From positions 1 through 64,000 of the forward strand of contig JVKM01000059.1 of assembly GCA_001072465.1 (NCBI GenBank): a DNA stretch of 64,000 nucleotides, in the 5' to 3' direction. Shown piece after piece: positions 55,913 to 64,000 of the stretch. Below the pieces are notes generated by a model that searched no databases, had not been told where the DNA came from, and was given only the letters and a program-made list of their open reading frames with translations. Numbering within the stretch: the first letter of the stretch is position 1; every line of letters begins with the position of its first letter. Position numbers and translations under genes: made by a program. The stretch comes from Xylanimonas cellulosilytica (GTDB lineage Bacteria; Actinomycetota; Actinomycetes; Actinomycetales; Actinomycetaceae).

Positions 55913-57247
55913 TCACTCCATGGACGAGGAGATCTGAGCCAGCCAGGCACGCTTGGTCTCGAGGGCCTCGCGCACGTTGCGCGCTGCCTTCTCATCGCCC
56001 TTGGCCTCGGCCTCGGACAGAGAACGCTCGAGCTGAGCGATCTGGTCCTCAAGCTGACCGACCATGCCGGCGGCTCGTGCACGAGTCTCGGGGTTGGTGC
56101 GGCGCCACTCCTTCTCTTCCGCCTCGCGGACGGCTGCCTCGACGGCGCGCAGGCGGCCCTCGATGCGGTGCAGGTCGGAGGACGGCACGCGGCCCACCTC
56201 TTCCCAGCGGTCCTGGATCTGACGCAGCTGAGCCTTGGCGCGCTCGATGTCGGTCACCGGCAGGATCGCCTCGGCGTCGACAAGGATGGCTTCCTTAGCC
56301 ACCAGGTTCTCGCGGTACTCAGCGTCGGTGGCCTCGTCCTTCGCGCGGCGGGCATCGAAGAAGACCTGCTGCGCCGCACGGAAACGTGCCCACAGGGCAT
56401 CGTCTTCCTTGCGGGAGGCGCGAGGAGCAGCCTTCCAGCGGTTCATGAGTTCGCGGTAGGCACCGGAGGTGCGCGACCAGTCCACAGAAGAGGACAGAGC
56501 CTCGGCCTCGGCGATCAGAGCCTCCTTCACGCGCTTGGCCTCAGACTGAGCCTGATCCAGCTGCGAGAAGAACTGGCGACGGTGTCGATCAAACTGGGTG
56601 CGAGCGGAGGAGAAACGCTTCCACAGCTCATCCTCGATGGCCTTCTCCAGGCGCGGACCGCGGCGCTGCAGGTTCTTCCACTCGTCGAGGAGGTCGCGCA
56701 GGGTCTGACCCGACTGCTTCCAGTGCGTCTTCGCGGGATCCTGGGCAACGATTGCCTCGGCGCGCTCGACGACGGAGGTGCGCTCAGCGAGGGCGGCAGC
56801 CTTCGCAGCCTTACGCTCCTCGCGGGCGATTTCCTTGCGCTCCTCGGCGGCCTTCTCGACCGCGGCGACGCGCTCGCGCAGCGCCGGGATGTCACCGATA
56901 ACGTTCGGAGAGGCGACCTGCTCGCGCAGCGTTGCGAGAGTCTGGTCGATATCGCGCGGGCTCAGCGTGCCCAGGCGATCCTCAAAAAGCTTGATGGTGG
57001 CCTCGAGGTCGGCGTAGCGACGCTCGTACAGCGCGTAGGGAGAGGCGGGAATGCCCTCGGGGAAACCGCCGATGACGCGCTCCTCATCACCGTCCTTGAC
57101 ATAGACAGTGCCATCCTCGCCAATGCGAGCGAAGGGGTGAGCGGGCACCTCAGAAGCAGCGATCGTCGTCGAGGCCGCAGCCTCATCAATCGTCGACGGG
57201 GCAGCTTCGGGAGCGGTTTCGTTATTCGGAATCGGCGTCGTGGTCAC
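55913..57247 (-). CDS. DUF349 repeat protein
   Basis: A 444-aa, almost wholly helical, highly charged protein of DUF349 repeats (for example LLDEWKNLQRRGPRLEKAIEDELWKRF and ELMNRWKAAPRASRKEDDALWARF in pieces), followed by a coiled coil. The N-terminal ~40 residues are Thr/Ala/Glu-rich and disordered. The molecular function of DUF349 proteins is not established. GTG 57247 was chosen because AGAAGGA lies 6 nt upstream. It is the first gene of the hisS transcript and has an unusual palindrome in its leader. Confidence 0.88.
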   Translation of the reverse strand: MTTTPIPNNETAPEAAPSTIDEAAASTTIAASEVPAHPFARIGEDGTVYVKDGDEERVIGGFPEGIPASPYALYERRYADLEATIKLFEDRLGTLSPRDIDQTLATLREQVASPNVIGDIPALRERVAAVEKAAEERKEIAREERKAAKAAALAERTSVVERAEAIVAQDPAKTHWKQSGQTLRDLLDEWKNLQRRGPRLEKAIEDELWKRFSSARTQFDRHRRQFFSQLDQAQSEAKRVKEALIAEAEALSSSVDWSRTSGAYRELMNRWKAAPRASRKEDDALWARFRAAQQVFFDARRAKDEATDAEYRENLVAKEAILVDAEAILPVTDIERAKAQLRQIQDRWEEVGRVPSSDLHRIEGRLRAVEAAVREAEEKEWRRTNPETRARAAGMVGQLEDQIAQLERSLSEAEAKGDEKAARNVREALETKRAWLAQISSSME

Positions 57248-57294
57248 GATATTCCTTCTGAGACGAGGGCTTACGCCCGGCGCGGGTGCGTGCC

Positions 57295-57325
57295 GATGTG
57301 ACACACATAGCTAGTGTGTCACATC
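57295..57325. repeat. Perfect 12-bp inverted repeat in the DUF349 leader
   Basis: GATGTGACACAC and GTGTGTCACATC flank ATAGCTA, 48 bp upstream of the DUF349 GTG. No T-run follows on either strand, so it does not look like a terminator. It may be an operator or an RNA hairpin. A second small hairpin, CCCCT-AAA-AGGGG, lies at 57348-57360. Confidence 0.8.
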
Positions 57326-57412
57326 TAACGAGCGTCTGGAAGCTCATCCCCTAAAAGGGGACGGATGTAACACGCTTTTCGCGCGAATCGACGCAGGCCC
57401 CCCGCGCCTCGT

Positions 57413-59713
57413 CTATGAATCGGCGCCGATGCGCACCGCCTCGAAGACTCCGTCGACCCGACGAAGGGCGGACAGGACCGCGTTCAGGTGTCCGAGGTCG
57501 GCCAGTTCGAAGGAGAAGTTACCCGACGCGACCTGATCTCCGTCGGTCTTCAGCGCGGCGGCAAGAATGTTGACGCGATAGTCGGACAGCACGCGCGTCA
57601 GATCCGAGAGCAGTCCGCCACGATCGAGAGCACGCACCTCAATCTGCACGCGGAACGGAGCGCCCAGCCCCTTCTCGTTCCAGGACACGTCGACGAAGCG
57701 CTCGGGCTGCAGCTGTCCTAGACGCACAGCGTTCGCGCACGTACTGCGATGCACCGAGACACCCTGGCCTCGGGTAATGAAGCCGACGATGTCGTCTCCG
57801 GGCACCGGCGTACAGCACTTGGCGAGCTTGACCCAGATCTCGTTCGGACTCAGACCGGCGACGGTGATCGCCGCATCGCCCGAGGCTTCGGAGCGCGGCT
57901 TCTGAGAACCCGGGGTCACGGCCTCGGACAGCGTCTCCTCCGTGCCGTCTCCCCCACCCAGGTTGTCGACCAGCTTGGAGACGACGTTTTGTGCGGAGAT
58001 GTGGCCCTCGCCGACAGCTGCGTACAGGCCGGACACGTCCGGATAGCCGAAAGACGTCGCGACCGACAGGATCGACTCGTGGCTCATGAGGCGCTGGAGC
58101 GGCAGGTTTTGCTTGCGCATCGCGCGGGCAAGCGCCTCCTTGCCGGCCTCCACAGCTTCCTCGCGGCGTTCCTTGGAGAACCACGCCTTGATCTTGGAGC
58201 GCGCACGCGGAGATGCGACAAAGGCCAGCCAGTCGCGCGAAGGTCCGGACTTATCCGATTTAGAGGTCACGACCTCGACCGTCTCGCCCGACTCGAGGCG
58301 TGTATCCAGGGAGACGAGGCGGCCGTTGACCTTCGCGCCCACCGTACGGTGGCCGACCTCCGTGTGCACCGCATACGCGAAGTCGACGGGCGTCGAACGC
58401 GCCGGCAACACGATGACCTGGCCCTTCGGCGTAAATACGTAGACCTCATCGCCGGCGATCTCGTAGCGCAGCGAATCGAGGAATTCCTCAGGATCCCCCG
58501 TCTCGCGCTCCATCTCGACCAAAGCGCGCAGCCAGTTCGCCTGCTCGTCAGAGCTCATGCGGTCCGCATCGCCACTCGAAGCGTTCGGGTTCTGCTTGTA
58601 CTTCCAGTGCGCGGCGACGCCGTGCTCGGCGCGCTCATGCATGTCGAAGGTACGGATCTGGATCTCCACCGGCTTTCCACCGGGTCCGATGACCGTCGTA
58701 TGCAGCGACTGGTAGAGATTAAACTTCGGCATCGCAATGTAGTCTTTGAAACGGCCGGGAATCGGGTTCCAGCGTCCGTGCAGCGCCCCCAGCACGCCGT
58801 AGCAATCCTTGATCGACTCCACCAGGACACGCACAGCCACCAGATCGAAGACCTCATCGAAGGCCTTGCCGCGCACGATCATCTTCTGGTAGATCGAGTA
58901 GTGGCTCTTCGGACGGCCACTCACCGTCCCCTTCGTGCCCGAACGACGCAAATCCTCTTCGATCTGGTCGATGACATCTCGCAGGTATTCTTCGCGCTGG
59001 GGCGCCCTCTCCGTGACGAGGCGGTCGATCTCCTCGTAGATCTCCGGGTACAGCGTCTTGAACGACAGCTCTTCGAGCTCCCACTTCACCATGTTCATGC
59101 CGAGGCGATGAGCCAGAGGCGCGTAGATCTCTAGCGTCTCCTTCGCCTTTTTTGCCGCCGACTTGGCGGGCACAAACCGCCACGTGCGGGCATTATGCAG
59201 GCGGTCGCCGAGCTTGATGAGCAGCACGCGGATATCGCGGCTCATCGCGACAAGCATCTTGCGCAGGGTCTCGGACTGGGCAGCAGCGCCGTAGTGCACC
59301 TTATCGAGCTTGGTGACGCCGTCAACGAGGTTGGCGATCGCCTCGCCATACTCGGCAGCGAGTTGTTCGAGCGTGTAGTCCGTGTCCTCAACCGTGTCAT
59401 GCAGCAGCGCTGCGACAAGCGTCGGGGTCGTCATGCCCATCTCCGCCAGGATGGTCGCAACGGCGACCGGATGGGTGATATACGGTTCACCGGACTTGCG
59501 CATTTGCCCGCGGTGGTGTTCCTCGGCAGTGCGGTAAGCCCGCTCAACGACGCTGATGTCCGCCTTCGGATGGTTCGCCCGCAGGGCGCGCACAAGCGGC
59601 TCAATCTCGGGGATTGTGGCGCGTCCGCGTGAGCCAAACCAAACGAGGCCAGAGCGCACTCGGGAACCGGCCGCGGGAAGTGCGGATCCTGAAGTCATGT
59701 CGTCGCTGCTCAT
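57413..59713 (-). CDS. rel: Bifunctional (p)ppGpp synthetase/hydrolase Rel
   Basis: It makes and degrades the stringent alarmone. 766 aa: HD hydrolase domain (ALLHDTVEDTDYT, GDRLHNART), synthetase domain (GRPKSHYSIYQKM, GRFKDYIAMPKFNLYQSLHTTV), TGS (VYVFTPKGQVIVLPARSTPVDF), zinc-finger-like region (AKCCTPVPGDDIVGF) and ACT domain (VRALDRGGLLSDLTRVL). Intact HD residues predict a bifunctional enzyme, the usual actinobacterial form. ATG 59713 has no SD but TATCAT lies 6 nt upstream. A strong hairpin separates it from apt. Confidence 0.96.
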   Translation of the reverse strand: MSSDDMTSGSALPAAGSRVRSGLVWFGSRGRATIPEIEPLVRALRANHPKADISVVERAYRTAEEHHRGQMRKSGEPYITHPVAVATILAEMGMTTPTLVAALLHDTVEDTDYTLEQLAAEYGEAIANLVDGVTKLDKVHYGAAAQSETLRKMLVAMSRDIRVLLIKLGDRLHNARTWRFVPAKSAAKKAKETLEIYAPLAHRLGMNMVKWELEELSFKTLYPEIYEEIDRLVTERAPQREEYLRDVIDQIEEDLRRSGTKGTVSGRPKSHYSIYQKMIVRGKAFDEVFDLVAVRVLVESIKDCYGVLGALHGRWNPIPGRFKDYIAMPKFNLYQSLHTTVIGPGGKPVEIQIRTFDMHERAEHGVAAHWKYKQNPNASSGDADRMSSDEQANWLRALVEMERETGDPEEFLDSLRYEIAGDEVYVFTPKGQVIVLPARSTPVDFAYAVHTEVGHRTVGAKVNGRLVSLDTRLESGETVEVVTSKSDKSGPSRDWLAFVASPRARSKIKAWFSKERREEAVEAGKEALARAMRKQNLPLQRLMSHESILSVATSFGYPDVSGLYAAVGEGHISAQNVVSKLVDNLGGGDGTEETLSEAVTPGSQKPRSEASGDAAITVAGLSPNEIWVKLAKCCTPVPGDDIVGFITRGQGVSVHRSTCANAVRLGQLQPERFVDVSWNEKGLGAPFRVQIEVRALDRGGLLSDLTRVLSDYRVNILAAALKTDGDQVASGNFSFELADLGHLNAVLSALRRVDGVFEAVRIGADS

Positions 59714-59719
59714 GGCCCC

Positions 59720-59725
59720 ATGATA
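59720..59725 (-). promoter_or_regulatory. Putative -10 (TATCAT), leaderless start of rel
   Basis: TATCAT-GGGGCC-ATG gives a 6-nt gap. It lies 9 bp after the apt terminator hairpin, which supports a separate rel transcript. Confidence 0.5.
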
Positions 59726-59733
59726 GCGACGAA

Positions 59734-59774
59734 CGAGCGGGTCCGGGGATCGTGGCGATCCCCGGACCCGCTCG
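59734..59774 (-). terminator. Hairpin terminator between apt and rel
   Basis: A perfect 19-bp stem (CGAGCGGGTCCGGGGATCG and its complement) with a 3-base loop starts 18 bp past the apt stop. The sequence after it (TTCGTCGC) is not a clean T-run. Confidence 0.75.
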
Positions 59775-59791
59775 CTGTCAAGAAACGACGC

Positions 59792-60331
59792 TTAGAGGTG
59801 CAGCGCGCTCTCCACCGTCACATCCGTCAGCACCGAGCGACCGCCCAGCGCATCGAGTTCCAGGAGAACGGCCACGGCCTCGACGGACGCGCCGCACTGA
59901 CGCAGCAGCTTCACCGCCGCGTTCGCGGTGCCGCCCGTTGCGAGCACGTCGTCGATGATGAGGACGCGCTGGCCCTCGTGGACCGACTCGGGATGCATTT
60001 CCATGCGCGCCGTGCCGTACTCGAGTTCGTAGTCGACGCCGATCACGTGGCCGGGCAGCTTGCCAGCCTTGCGGATCGTCAGCATTCCGAGGCCAAGCTC
60101 GGCGGCCACGGGGGCACCGAGGATGAAGCCACGCGACTCAAGACCCGCGACTGCGTCGATGCGACCCTCGTAGCGAGCGCCGATCAGCTCAACCAGTTCC
60201 TTGAATGCCGGGCCGTTCGCAAACAGCTCCGTGATATCACGGAACAGGACGCCGGGTTCCGGAAAATCCGGGATCTCCAGCATGTTGCTTCGCACCAGAG
60301 TGGCGATGCGCTCGCCAAGCTCACCGATCAT
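59792..60331 (-). CDS. apt: Adenine phosphoribosyltransferase
   Basis: It salvages adenine to AMP with PRPP. 179 aa with FPEPGVLFRDIT, AGLESRGFILGAPVA, IRKAGKLPG and the PRPP motif VLIIDDVLATGGTANAA. The ATG overlaps the secF stop by 4 bp (ATGA). The yajC-secD-secF-apt-rel order is conserved in actinobacteria. Confidence 0.96.
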   Translation of the reverse strand: MIGELGERIATLVRSNMLEIPDFPEPGVLFRDITELFANGPAFKELVELIGARYEGRIDAVAGLESRGFILGAPVAAELGLGMLTIRKAGKLPGHVIGVDYELEYGTARMEMHPESVHEGQRVLIIDDVLATGGTANAAVKLLRQCGASVEAVAVLLELDALGGRSVLTDVTVESALHL

Positions 60332-61416
60332 CGATGATTCTTCTTCCTGTGGGGCTGGTTCTCGTTGCCCAGGCGCTTGCCGGGCTTGATAGGAGCCACC
60401 TTCACCGATGCGGAGGCACCCGGCGTGTCAGCGGCGTGGCGGCCCTGACGTGCCCGGTCGACGGCCGCGTTGTGCTCGCGGGTCTTGGCCGACAGCTCCT
60501 GGAAGGTGACCAGAAGCGGCGACGCGATAAAGATCGACGAGTAGGTACCGGCGATCATACCGACGAACAGGGCCAGCGAGATATCCACCAGGGTACCCGG
60601 GCCGAGGGCCACGGAACCAATGATGAGGATCGCGCCGACGGGGAGAAGCGCCACAACCGAGGTGTTGATCGAACGAACCATCGTCTGGTTGACCGCAAGG
60701 TTCACGTACTCGGCGAAGGTGTAGTGCTTCTGCTCGTAGACGTCCGAGGTCAGCTCACGCACCTTGTCGAAGACGACGACGGTGTCATAGAGCGAGTAGC
60801 CCAGAATCGTCAGGAAGCCGATCACGGTCGCGGGCGAGACCTCGACCTGCAGGATCGCAAACACGCCGATGGTCACGGCGATGTCGTGCACCAGCGCGAG
60901 CAGTGCAGACGCTGCCATGCGCCACGAGCGGAAGTACACCGTCATCAGCAGGGCGACGAGCGCCATGAAGATGACGAGCGACTGAGCGGCCTTAGTGGTG
61001 ACCGAGGAACCCCAGGAGGGGCCGATCGAAGAGGACTGCACCTCGGTCGCATCCACGCCGTAGGCGCTGGCCAGCGCGTCACGCATCTGAGCGGTCTGCG
61101 CGGAATCCAGGGACGTCGTCTGGATTCGGACCGAGTCCGAGCCCACGCGAGTCACCTTCGGGGCGCCCTCGACGAGGCCGGTGGAGCTCACTGCGCGCGA
61201 GGCGAAGGATTCGCTCTGGTCGCTCACGTGAGCGACATCGAACTGCGAGCCGCCGGTGAACTCAATCGAGCGGTTCAGGCCCAGGATCGCGACGAGCGCG
61301 AAACCGAGAACGAGCACCGCGGCGGCGAGGCCGACGAAGACCTTACGCTTGGGAACGACAGCATAGGACTTGTCGCCCGAGTACAGGGCGTTACCCCACT
61401 GAGCAAAACTCATCAT
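60328..61416 (-). CDS. secF: Protein translocase subunit SecF
   Basis: With SecD it uses the proton gradient to pull proteins out of SecYEG. 362 aa, six helices. IEFTGGSQFDV follows helix 1; GFLTILGYSLYDTVVVFDKVRE and LVDISLALFVGMIAGTYSSIF are family motifs. The tail is Lys/Arg-rich. GAGGAG lies 7 nt before the ATG, 1 bp after secD. Confidence 0.96.
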   Translation of the reverse strand: MMSFAQWGNALYSGDKSYAVVPKRKVFVGLAAAVLVLGFALVAILGLNRSIEFTGGSQFDVAHVSDQSESFASRAVSSTGLVEGAPKVTRVGSDSVRIQTTSLDSAQTAQMRDALASAYGVDATEVQSSSIGPSWGSSVTTKAAQSLVIFMALVALLMTVYFRSWRMAASALLALVHDIAVTIGVFAILQVEVSPATVIGFLTILGYSLYDTVVVFDKVRELTSDVYEQKHYTFAEYVNLAVNQTMVRSINTSVVALLPVGAILIIGSVALGPGTLVDISLALFVGMIAGTYSSIFIASPLLVTFQELSAKTREHNAAVDRARQGRHAADTPGASASVKVAPIKPGKRLGNENQPHRKKNHR

Positions 61417-61417
61417 G

Positions 61418-63382
61418 TCAGTTCTCCTCTTCCTCGGTCACGCCTGCGGCGCCATCCGTCGTTTCGGCTGAAGCATCGTCGACGGTCTCTTCCTCGGCCT
61501 TCGCAGCGGCGAGGCGGGCGGCACGGCGGCGCTCGGCAATCGACAGACCGTCGCCAGCCTCGTCGTCCTTGTCCTTCGTCGTCGCGGATTCACCACGCAC
61601 GACCACGCGTCCGCGACCCGCGTACACGAGAGCATTCTTCGCACCCAGGTGCTCAGGATCCAGACCCGACAGCTTGTGGCCCTCGCCGAAGAAGCGAGTT
61701 CGGATCAGCAGCTCCATCATCGGGTGGGTGAACAGGAAGATCACCGCGATGTCGATAACTGTCGTGATACCGAGGGTGAAGGCGAAGCCCTGAACGCCAC
61801 CAACGGCGAGCAGGTAGAGAACCACGGCCGCAACCAGGTTGACGGCGTCGGAGACCAGGATGGTGCGCTTGGCGCGATCCCAGCCCTCTTCGACGGCGGC
61901 GCGCAGCGGTCGGCCGTCTCGGACCTCATCTCGGACACGTTCGAAGTAGACGATGAACGAGTCCGTGGTGACGCCGATGGCCATAATCAGACCGGCGACG
62001 CCTGCCAGCGAGAGGCGGTAGCCCATCGCCCACGACAGTAGCGTGATCACCAGGTAGGTGATGACCGAGGCAACGACCAGCGAACCGGCGGAAATAATCG
62101 CGAGGCCGCGGTACTGCCAAATCAGGTAGAGGATGACCAGCAGGAAGCCAATGAGAGCGGCCCACAGACCAACGGTCAGGTGGTCCGTACCGATCGTCGC
62201 AGAGATCTGCTGCTCGGACTCAACCTCGAAGTTGAGCGGCAGCGAACCGAACTGCAGCTGGTTAGCCAGCGCTTTCGCAGACTGCGCGGTGAAGTTGCCG
62301 CTGATCTGCGCCTCACCATTCGTGATGATGGCCTGCATCGACGGAGCGGTAATCACGGTTCCGTCGAGAACGACCGCGAACGAGTTACGGTCCGGGCTGC
62401 CGCGATAGGACGAGCCCTGGGGGTCCGAATCGTGGTAGCCGTACAGGATCGTGGACGTGTCCTTGAACTTCTCGGCACCGTCGTGGTTGAACCGCAGCGA
62501 GACAATCCACTGACCGGTCGACTGTCCGGTGCCGTTCGTTGCGAGGGCAGCGCTCGCAGCCTCCAGATCCGAACCGGGAACGGCCACGGGGCCCAGGATG
62601 TACTTGACCTGGCCGGACTCGTCGCAGGCGGCGTAGGGCTTGTCGGCGGGCCCCTCGACGCGCTTCACATCGGCGGATGCCGAGCAATCGAGCGTCAGGA
62701 AGTCGTACGTGACCTGCTCGGTCACCCAGGCGAGATCCGACGCATTCTCGGGAGTCGTCGCAGGGGTGTCGGACAGGACGCCGTCGCCATCCGCGTCGGC
62801 AGCGCCGCGAGCGGTCGCCTCATCCAGGGCGGTGGACTGAACGCCGGACTGAGCCGTATCAGCCGCGCCAGCGCCGCTCTGCTCACCGGACTGAGCACCG
62901 GACTGTTCACCCGACTGAGCGCCGGACTGCGCACCCGACTGAGGGTTATCCACCTTGGGCTGCTGCTGATTCTGCAGAATGCCCTGCGCGGGCCCAATGC
63001 GCAGCACGGGGCGGAAGTTCATCTGCGAGGACGAGCGGATCAGATCCAGCTGCTCCTGGGACGGGGTGCCGGGAATCGACACCATGATGTTGGAGCTACC
63101 CAGAGAGGAGATCTCGGACTCGGACACGCCGGAAGCGTCAATACGATTACGAATAATCGCGATCGCCTGCGTGATATCTTCCTCGGTGATTGCACGCTGT
63201 CCCTCCGACGTCGGGGTCGGTGTCAGGATCAGCTGGGTACCACCCTTAAGGTCAAGGGCCAGGTCGGGATACGGGGACACGCCCTTCACGAAGTGCCCGA
63301 TCGCAAGTGCCGCGCACGCCGCCACGATGGCGACGGTCAGGGTCACGAGCGCGCGCACGGGGCGTCGCTTGTGTGATGCCAC
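61418..63382 (-). CDS. secD: Protein translocase subunit SecD, with a QSG-repeat insert
   Basis: 654 aa with six helices; LALDLKGGTQLIL, PSMQAIITNGEAQISG, VASVITYLVITLLSWAMGY, AIGVTTDSFIVYFERVRDE and VIDIAVIFLFTHP match SecD. In the extracytoplasmic P1 region, residues ~140-240 form an extra stretch with QSGA/QSGE units repeated eight or so times, then an Ala/Asp-rich part and DADGDGVLSDTP. The cytoplasmic C-terminal tail is charged (~80 residues). The GTG start follows GGAAAG. It lies 26 bp after yajC. Confidence 0.95.
   Translation of the reverse strand: MASHKRRPVRALVTLTVAIVAACAALAIGHFVKGVSPYPDLALDLKGGTQLILTPTPTSEGQRAITEEDITQAIAIIRNRIDASGVSESEISSLGSSNIMVSIPGTPSQEQLDLIRSSSQMNFRPVLRIGPAQGILQNQQQPKVDNPQSGAQSGAQSGEQSGAQSGEQSGAGAADTAQSGVQSTALDEATARGAADADGDGVLSDTPATTPENASDLAWVTEQVTYDFLTLDCSASADVKRVEGPADKPYAACDESGQVKYILGPVAVPGSDLEAASAALATNGTGQSTGQWIVSLRFNHDGAEKFKDTSTILYGYHDSDPQGSSYRGSPDRNSFAVVLDGTVITAPSMQAIITNGEAQISGNFTAQSAKALANQLQFGSLPLNFEVESEQQISATIGTDHLTVGLWAALIGFLLVILYLIWQYRGLAIISAGSLVVASVITYLVITLLSWAMGYRLSLAGVAGLIMAIGVTTDSFIVYFERVRDEVRDGRPLRAAVEEGWDRAKRTILVSDAVNLVAAVVLYLLAVGGVQGFAFTLGITTVIDIAVIFLFTHPMMELLIRTRFFGEGHKLSGLDPEHLGAKNALVYAGRGRVVVRGESATTKDKDDEAGDGLSIAERRRAARLAAAKAEEETVDDASAETTDGAAGVTEEEEN
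62830..62945 (-). repeat. Short tandem repeats encoding QSG(A/E) units in secD
   Basis: Roughly 12-15 bp units of CAGTCCGGCGCT type recur within the gene and encode GAQSG/GEQSG. Such in-frame repeats can change copy number by slippage without shifting the frame. Confidence 0.75.
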
Positions 63383-63408
63383 GGTTCTACTTTCCGTTCA
63401 GCCTTGAG

Positions 63409-63819
63409 TTACTTCTGCTGCTCGTCGGAGTCCTGGAGAGAGGACTGCGTGTCCGTGTCGTCGAGCCCGAGGATGACATCATCCTCATCCGCCGACTCAG
63501 GCGCATCGGATGCCTCGGCCACCACGTCCTCCTCGGTCGTGCCCAGGGGCGGCTGGCCACCGATCTCGGCGATCACAAAGCGTTCCCAGTACATCTCGTG
63601 ACCATCGGAGGTCTCCAGGACGACGATGTCGCCGTCCAGGTCCACGAAACGGCCCCAGAATCCCCAGCGGGTACGAACCCATTCTCCGGGGGTGACGGCC
63701 GCAAGCTGGTCGCGCTTGTCCTGCTCCATCTTCTCCATTTGCTTCTTGCGGGAGCGCGTTGTCCACATCATGAAGACGATGAGGAAAGCTGCCATGATCA
63801 GGAGCATGTAGTTGTTCAT
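63409..63819 (-). CDS. yajC: Preprotein translocase accessory subunit YajC
   Basis: 136 aa: an N-terminal membrane helix (MLLIMAAFLIVFMMWTTRSRKKQMEKMEQ), the small YajC domain (LAAVTPGEWVRTRWGFWGRFVDLDGDIVVLET) and an acidic tail (ESADEDDVILGLDDTD). YajC associates with SecDF. It heads the yajC-secD-secF-apt transcript. A weak AAAGTGA precedes the ATG. Confidence 0.93.
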   Translation of the reverse strand: MNNYMLLIMAAFLIVFMMWTTRSRKKQMEKMEQDKRDQLAAVTPGEWVRTRWGFWGRFVDLDGDIVVLETSDGHEMYWERFVIAEIGGQPPLGTTEEDVVAEASDAPESADEDDVILGLDDTDTQSSLQDSDEQQK

Positions 63820-63892
63820 AAAGGCTGATTCACTTTCGATGACGGTCTAGCGCTTCGAGCGCACTTTGCCAGTCTAATGCCCGAGCAACGTT

Positions 63893-64000
63893 TTAGCCTA
63901 AGTGATCAAGGTGTGGCGCGGCGCGAGACGCCTCCGGAGCCTTTTTGACACTCCGCACGTGCCCGCGGCCGGCACGGATGGGGACGAGGCCCACTCCCCT
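63893..64000 (-). other. Possible 3' end of an upstream minus-strand gene (unassigned)
   Basis: A frame open to the window edge ends in a TAA at 63893 and would give RGVGLVPIRAGRGHVRS... ending HLDHLG. By gene order ruvB is expected here, but the residues do not clearly match a RuvB C-terminus, so this may be chance. The 73 bp between it and yajC show no clear promoter. Confidence 0.2.

Noticed and set aside
57291-57330. CRP-type site in the palindrome (TGTGA ... TCACA)
   Set aside because: The half sites are 17 bp apart instead of 6, so it does not fit the CRP operator.
62830-62945. CRISPR-like short repeats
   Set aside because: They are in-frame codon repeats of secD with no spacers.
63893-64000. 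C-terminus of RuvB
   Set aside because: Gene order makes ruvB likely, but the visible residues do not match its usual end well enough to name it.

Overview
The window reads as a stretch of high-GC actinobacterial chromosome, most likely the oral Actinomyces/Schaalia group. The evidence is the overall GC, the many GTG starts, a zinc-free RpsD, an ANTAR regulator of PdtaR type, a DtxR/IdeR iron box, and a gene neighbourhood (trpE-trpC-trpB-trpA-lgt-pyk ... pdtaR ... polA-rpsA-coaE-uvrB-uvrA) that parallels the mycobacterial order. The genus is inference; no marker gene settles it. Nearly all genes lie on the minus strand.

Bases 1-770 hold the 3' part of an IS3-family element with its right inverted repeat. 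From 0.8 to 18.6 kb come a small membrane protein, uvrA, a divergent YciI protein, a metal operon (CtpE-like P-type ATPase and two TerC proteins, read from a leader that looks like a yybP-ykoY manganese riboswitch with an SD-sequestering hairpin), uvrB, coaE, divergent brnQ, a 0.7 kb non-coding GC-rich gap with a 120-bp tandem repeat, rpsA and polA. From 18.6 to 34.6 kb come a hotdog thioesterase, pdtaR, a tRNA with a CAA anticodon but a short variable loop, an orphan 71-aa gene, pyk, lgt-trpABC-trpE, then the tightly overlapped alaS-ruvX-mltG-aroE-prepilin peptidase operon, and rpsD.

From 34.7 to 44.8 kb come rarA, two secreted Pro/Ser/Thr-rich surface proteins with related C-terminal membrane anchors, a complete siderophore ABC transporter behind an iron box, an enterochelin-esterase-like gene and a YciO protein. 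This block looks like an iron-acquisition island. From 44.8 to 64 kb come aspS, a divergent MFS transporter, a DEAD-box helicase, two overlapping dynamin-like GTPase genes, hisS, an MBL-fold hydrolase, a DUF349 protein, rel, and apt-secF-secD-yajC.

A recurring feature is a TANNNT hexamer 6-7 nt before an ATG or GTG with no Shine-Dalgarno sequence: the upstream small membrane protein, uvrA, yciI-like, uvrB, coaE, polA, pyk, the MFS gene and rel. This is the architecture expected of leaderless mRNAs, and it was used to choose several starts. The most notable observations are the Mn-riboswitch operon with a PEGL-to-PQGL change in the ATPase, the class-I-shaped tRNA(CAA), the iron island with paired anchored surface proteins, and several unexplained non-coding structures.
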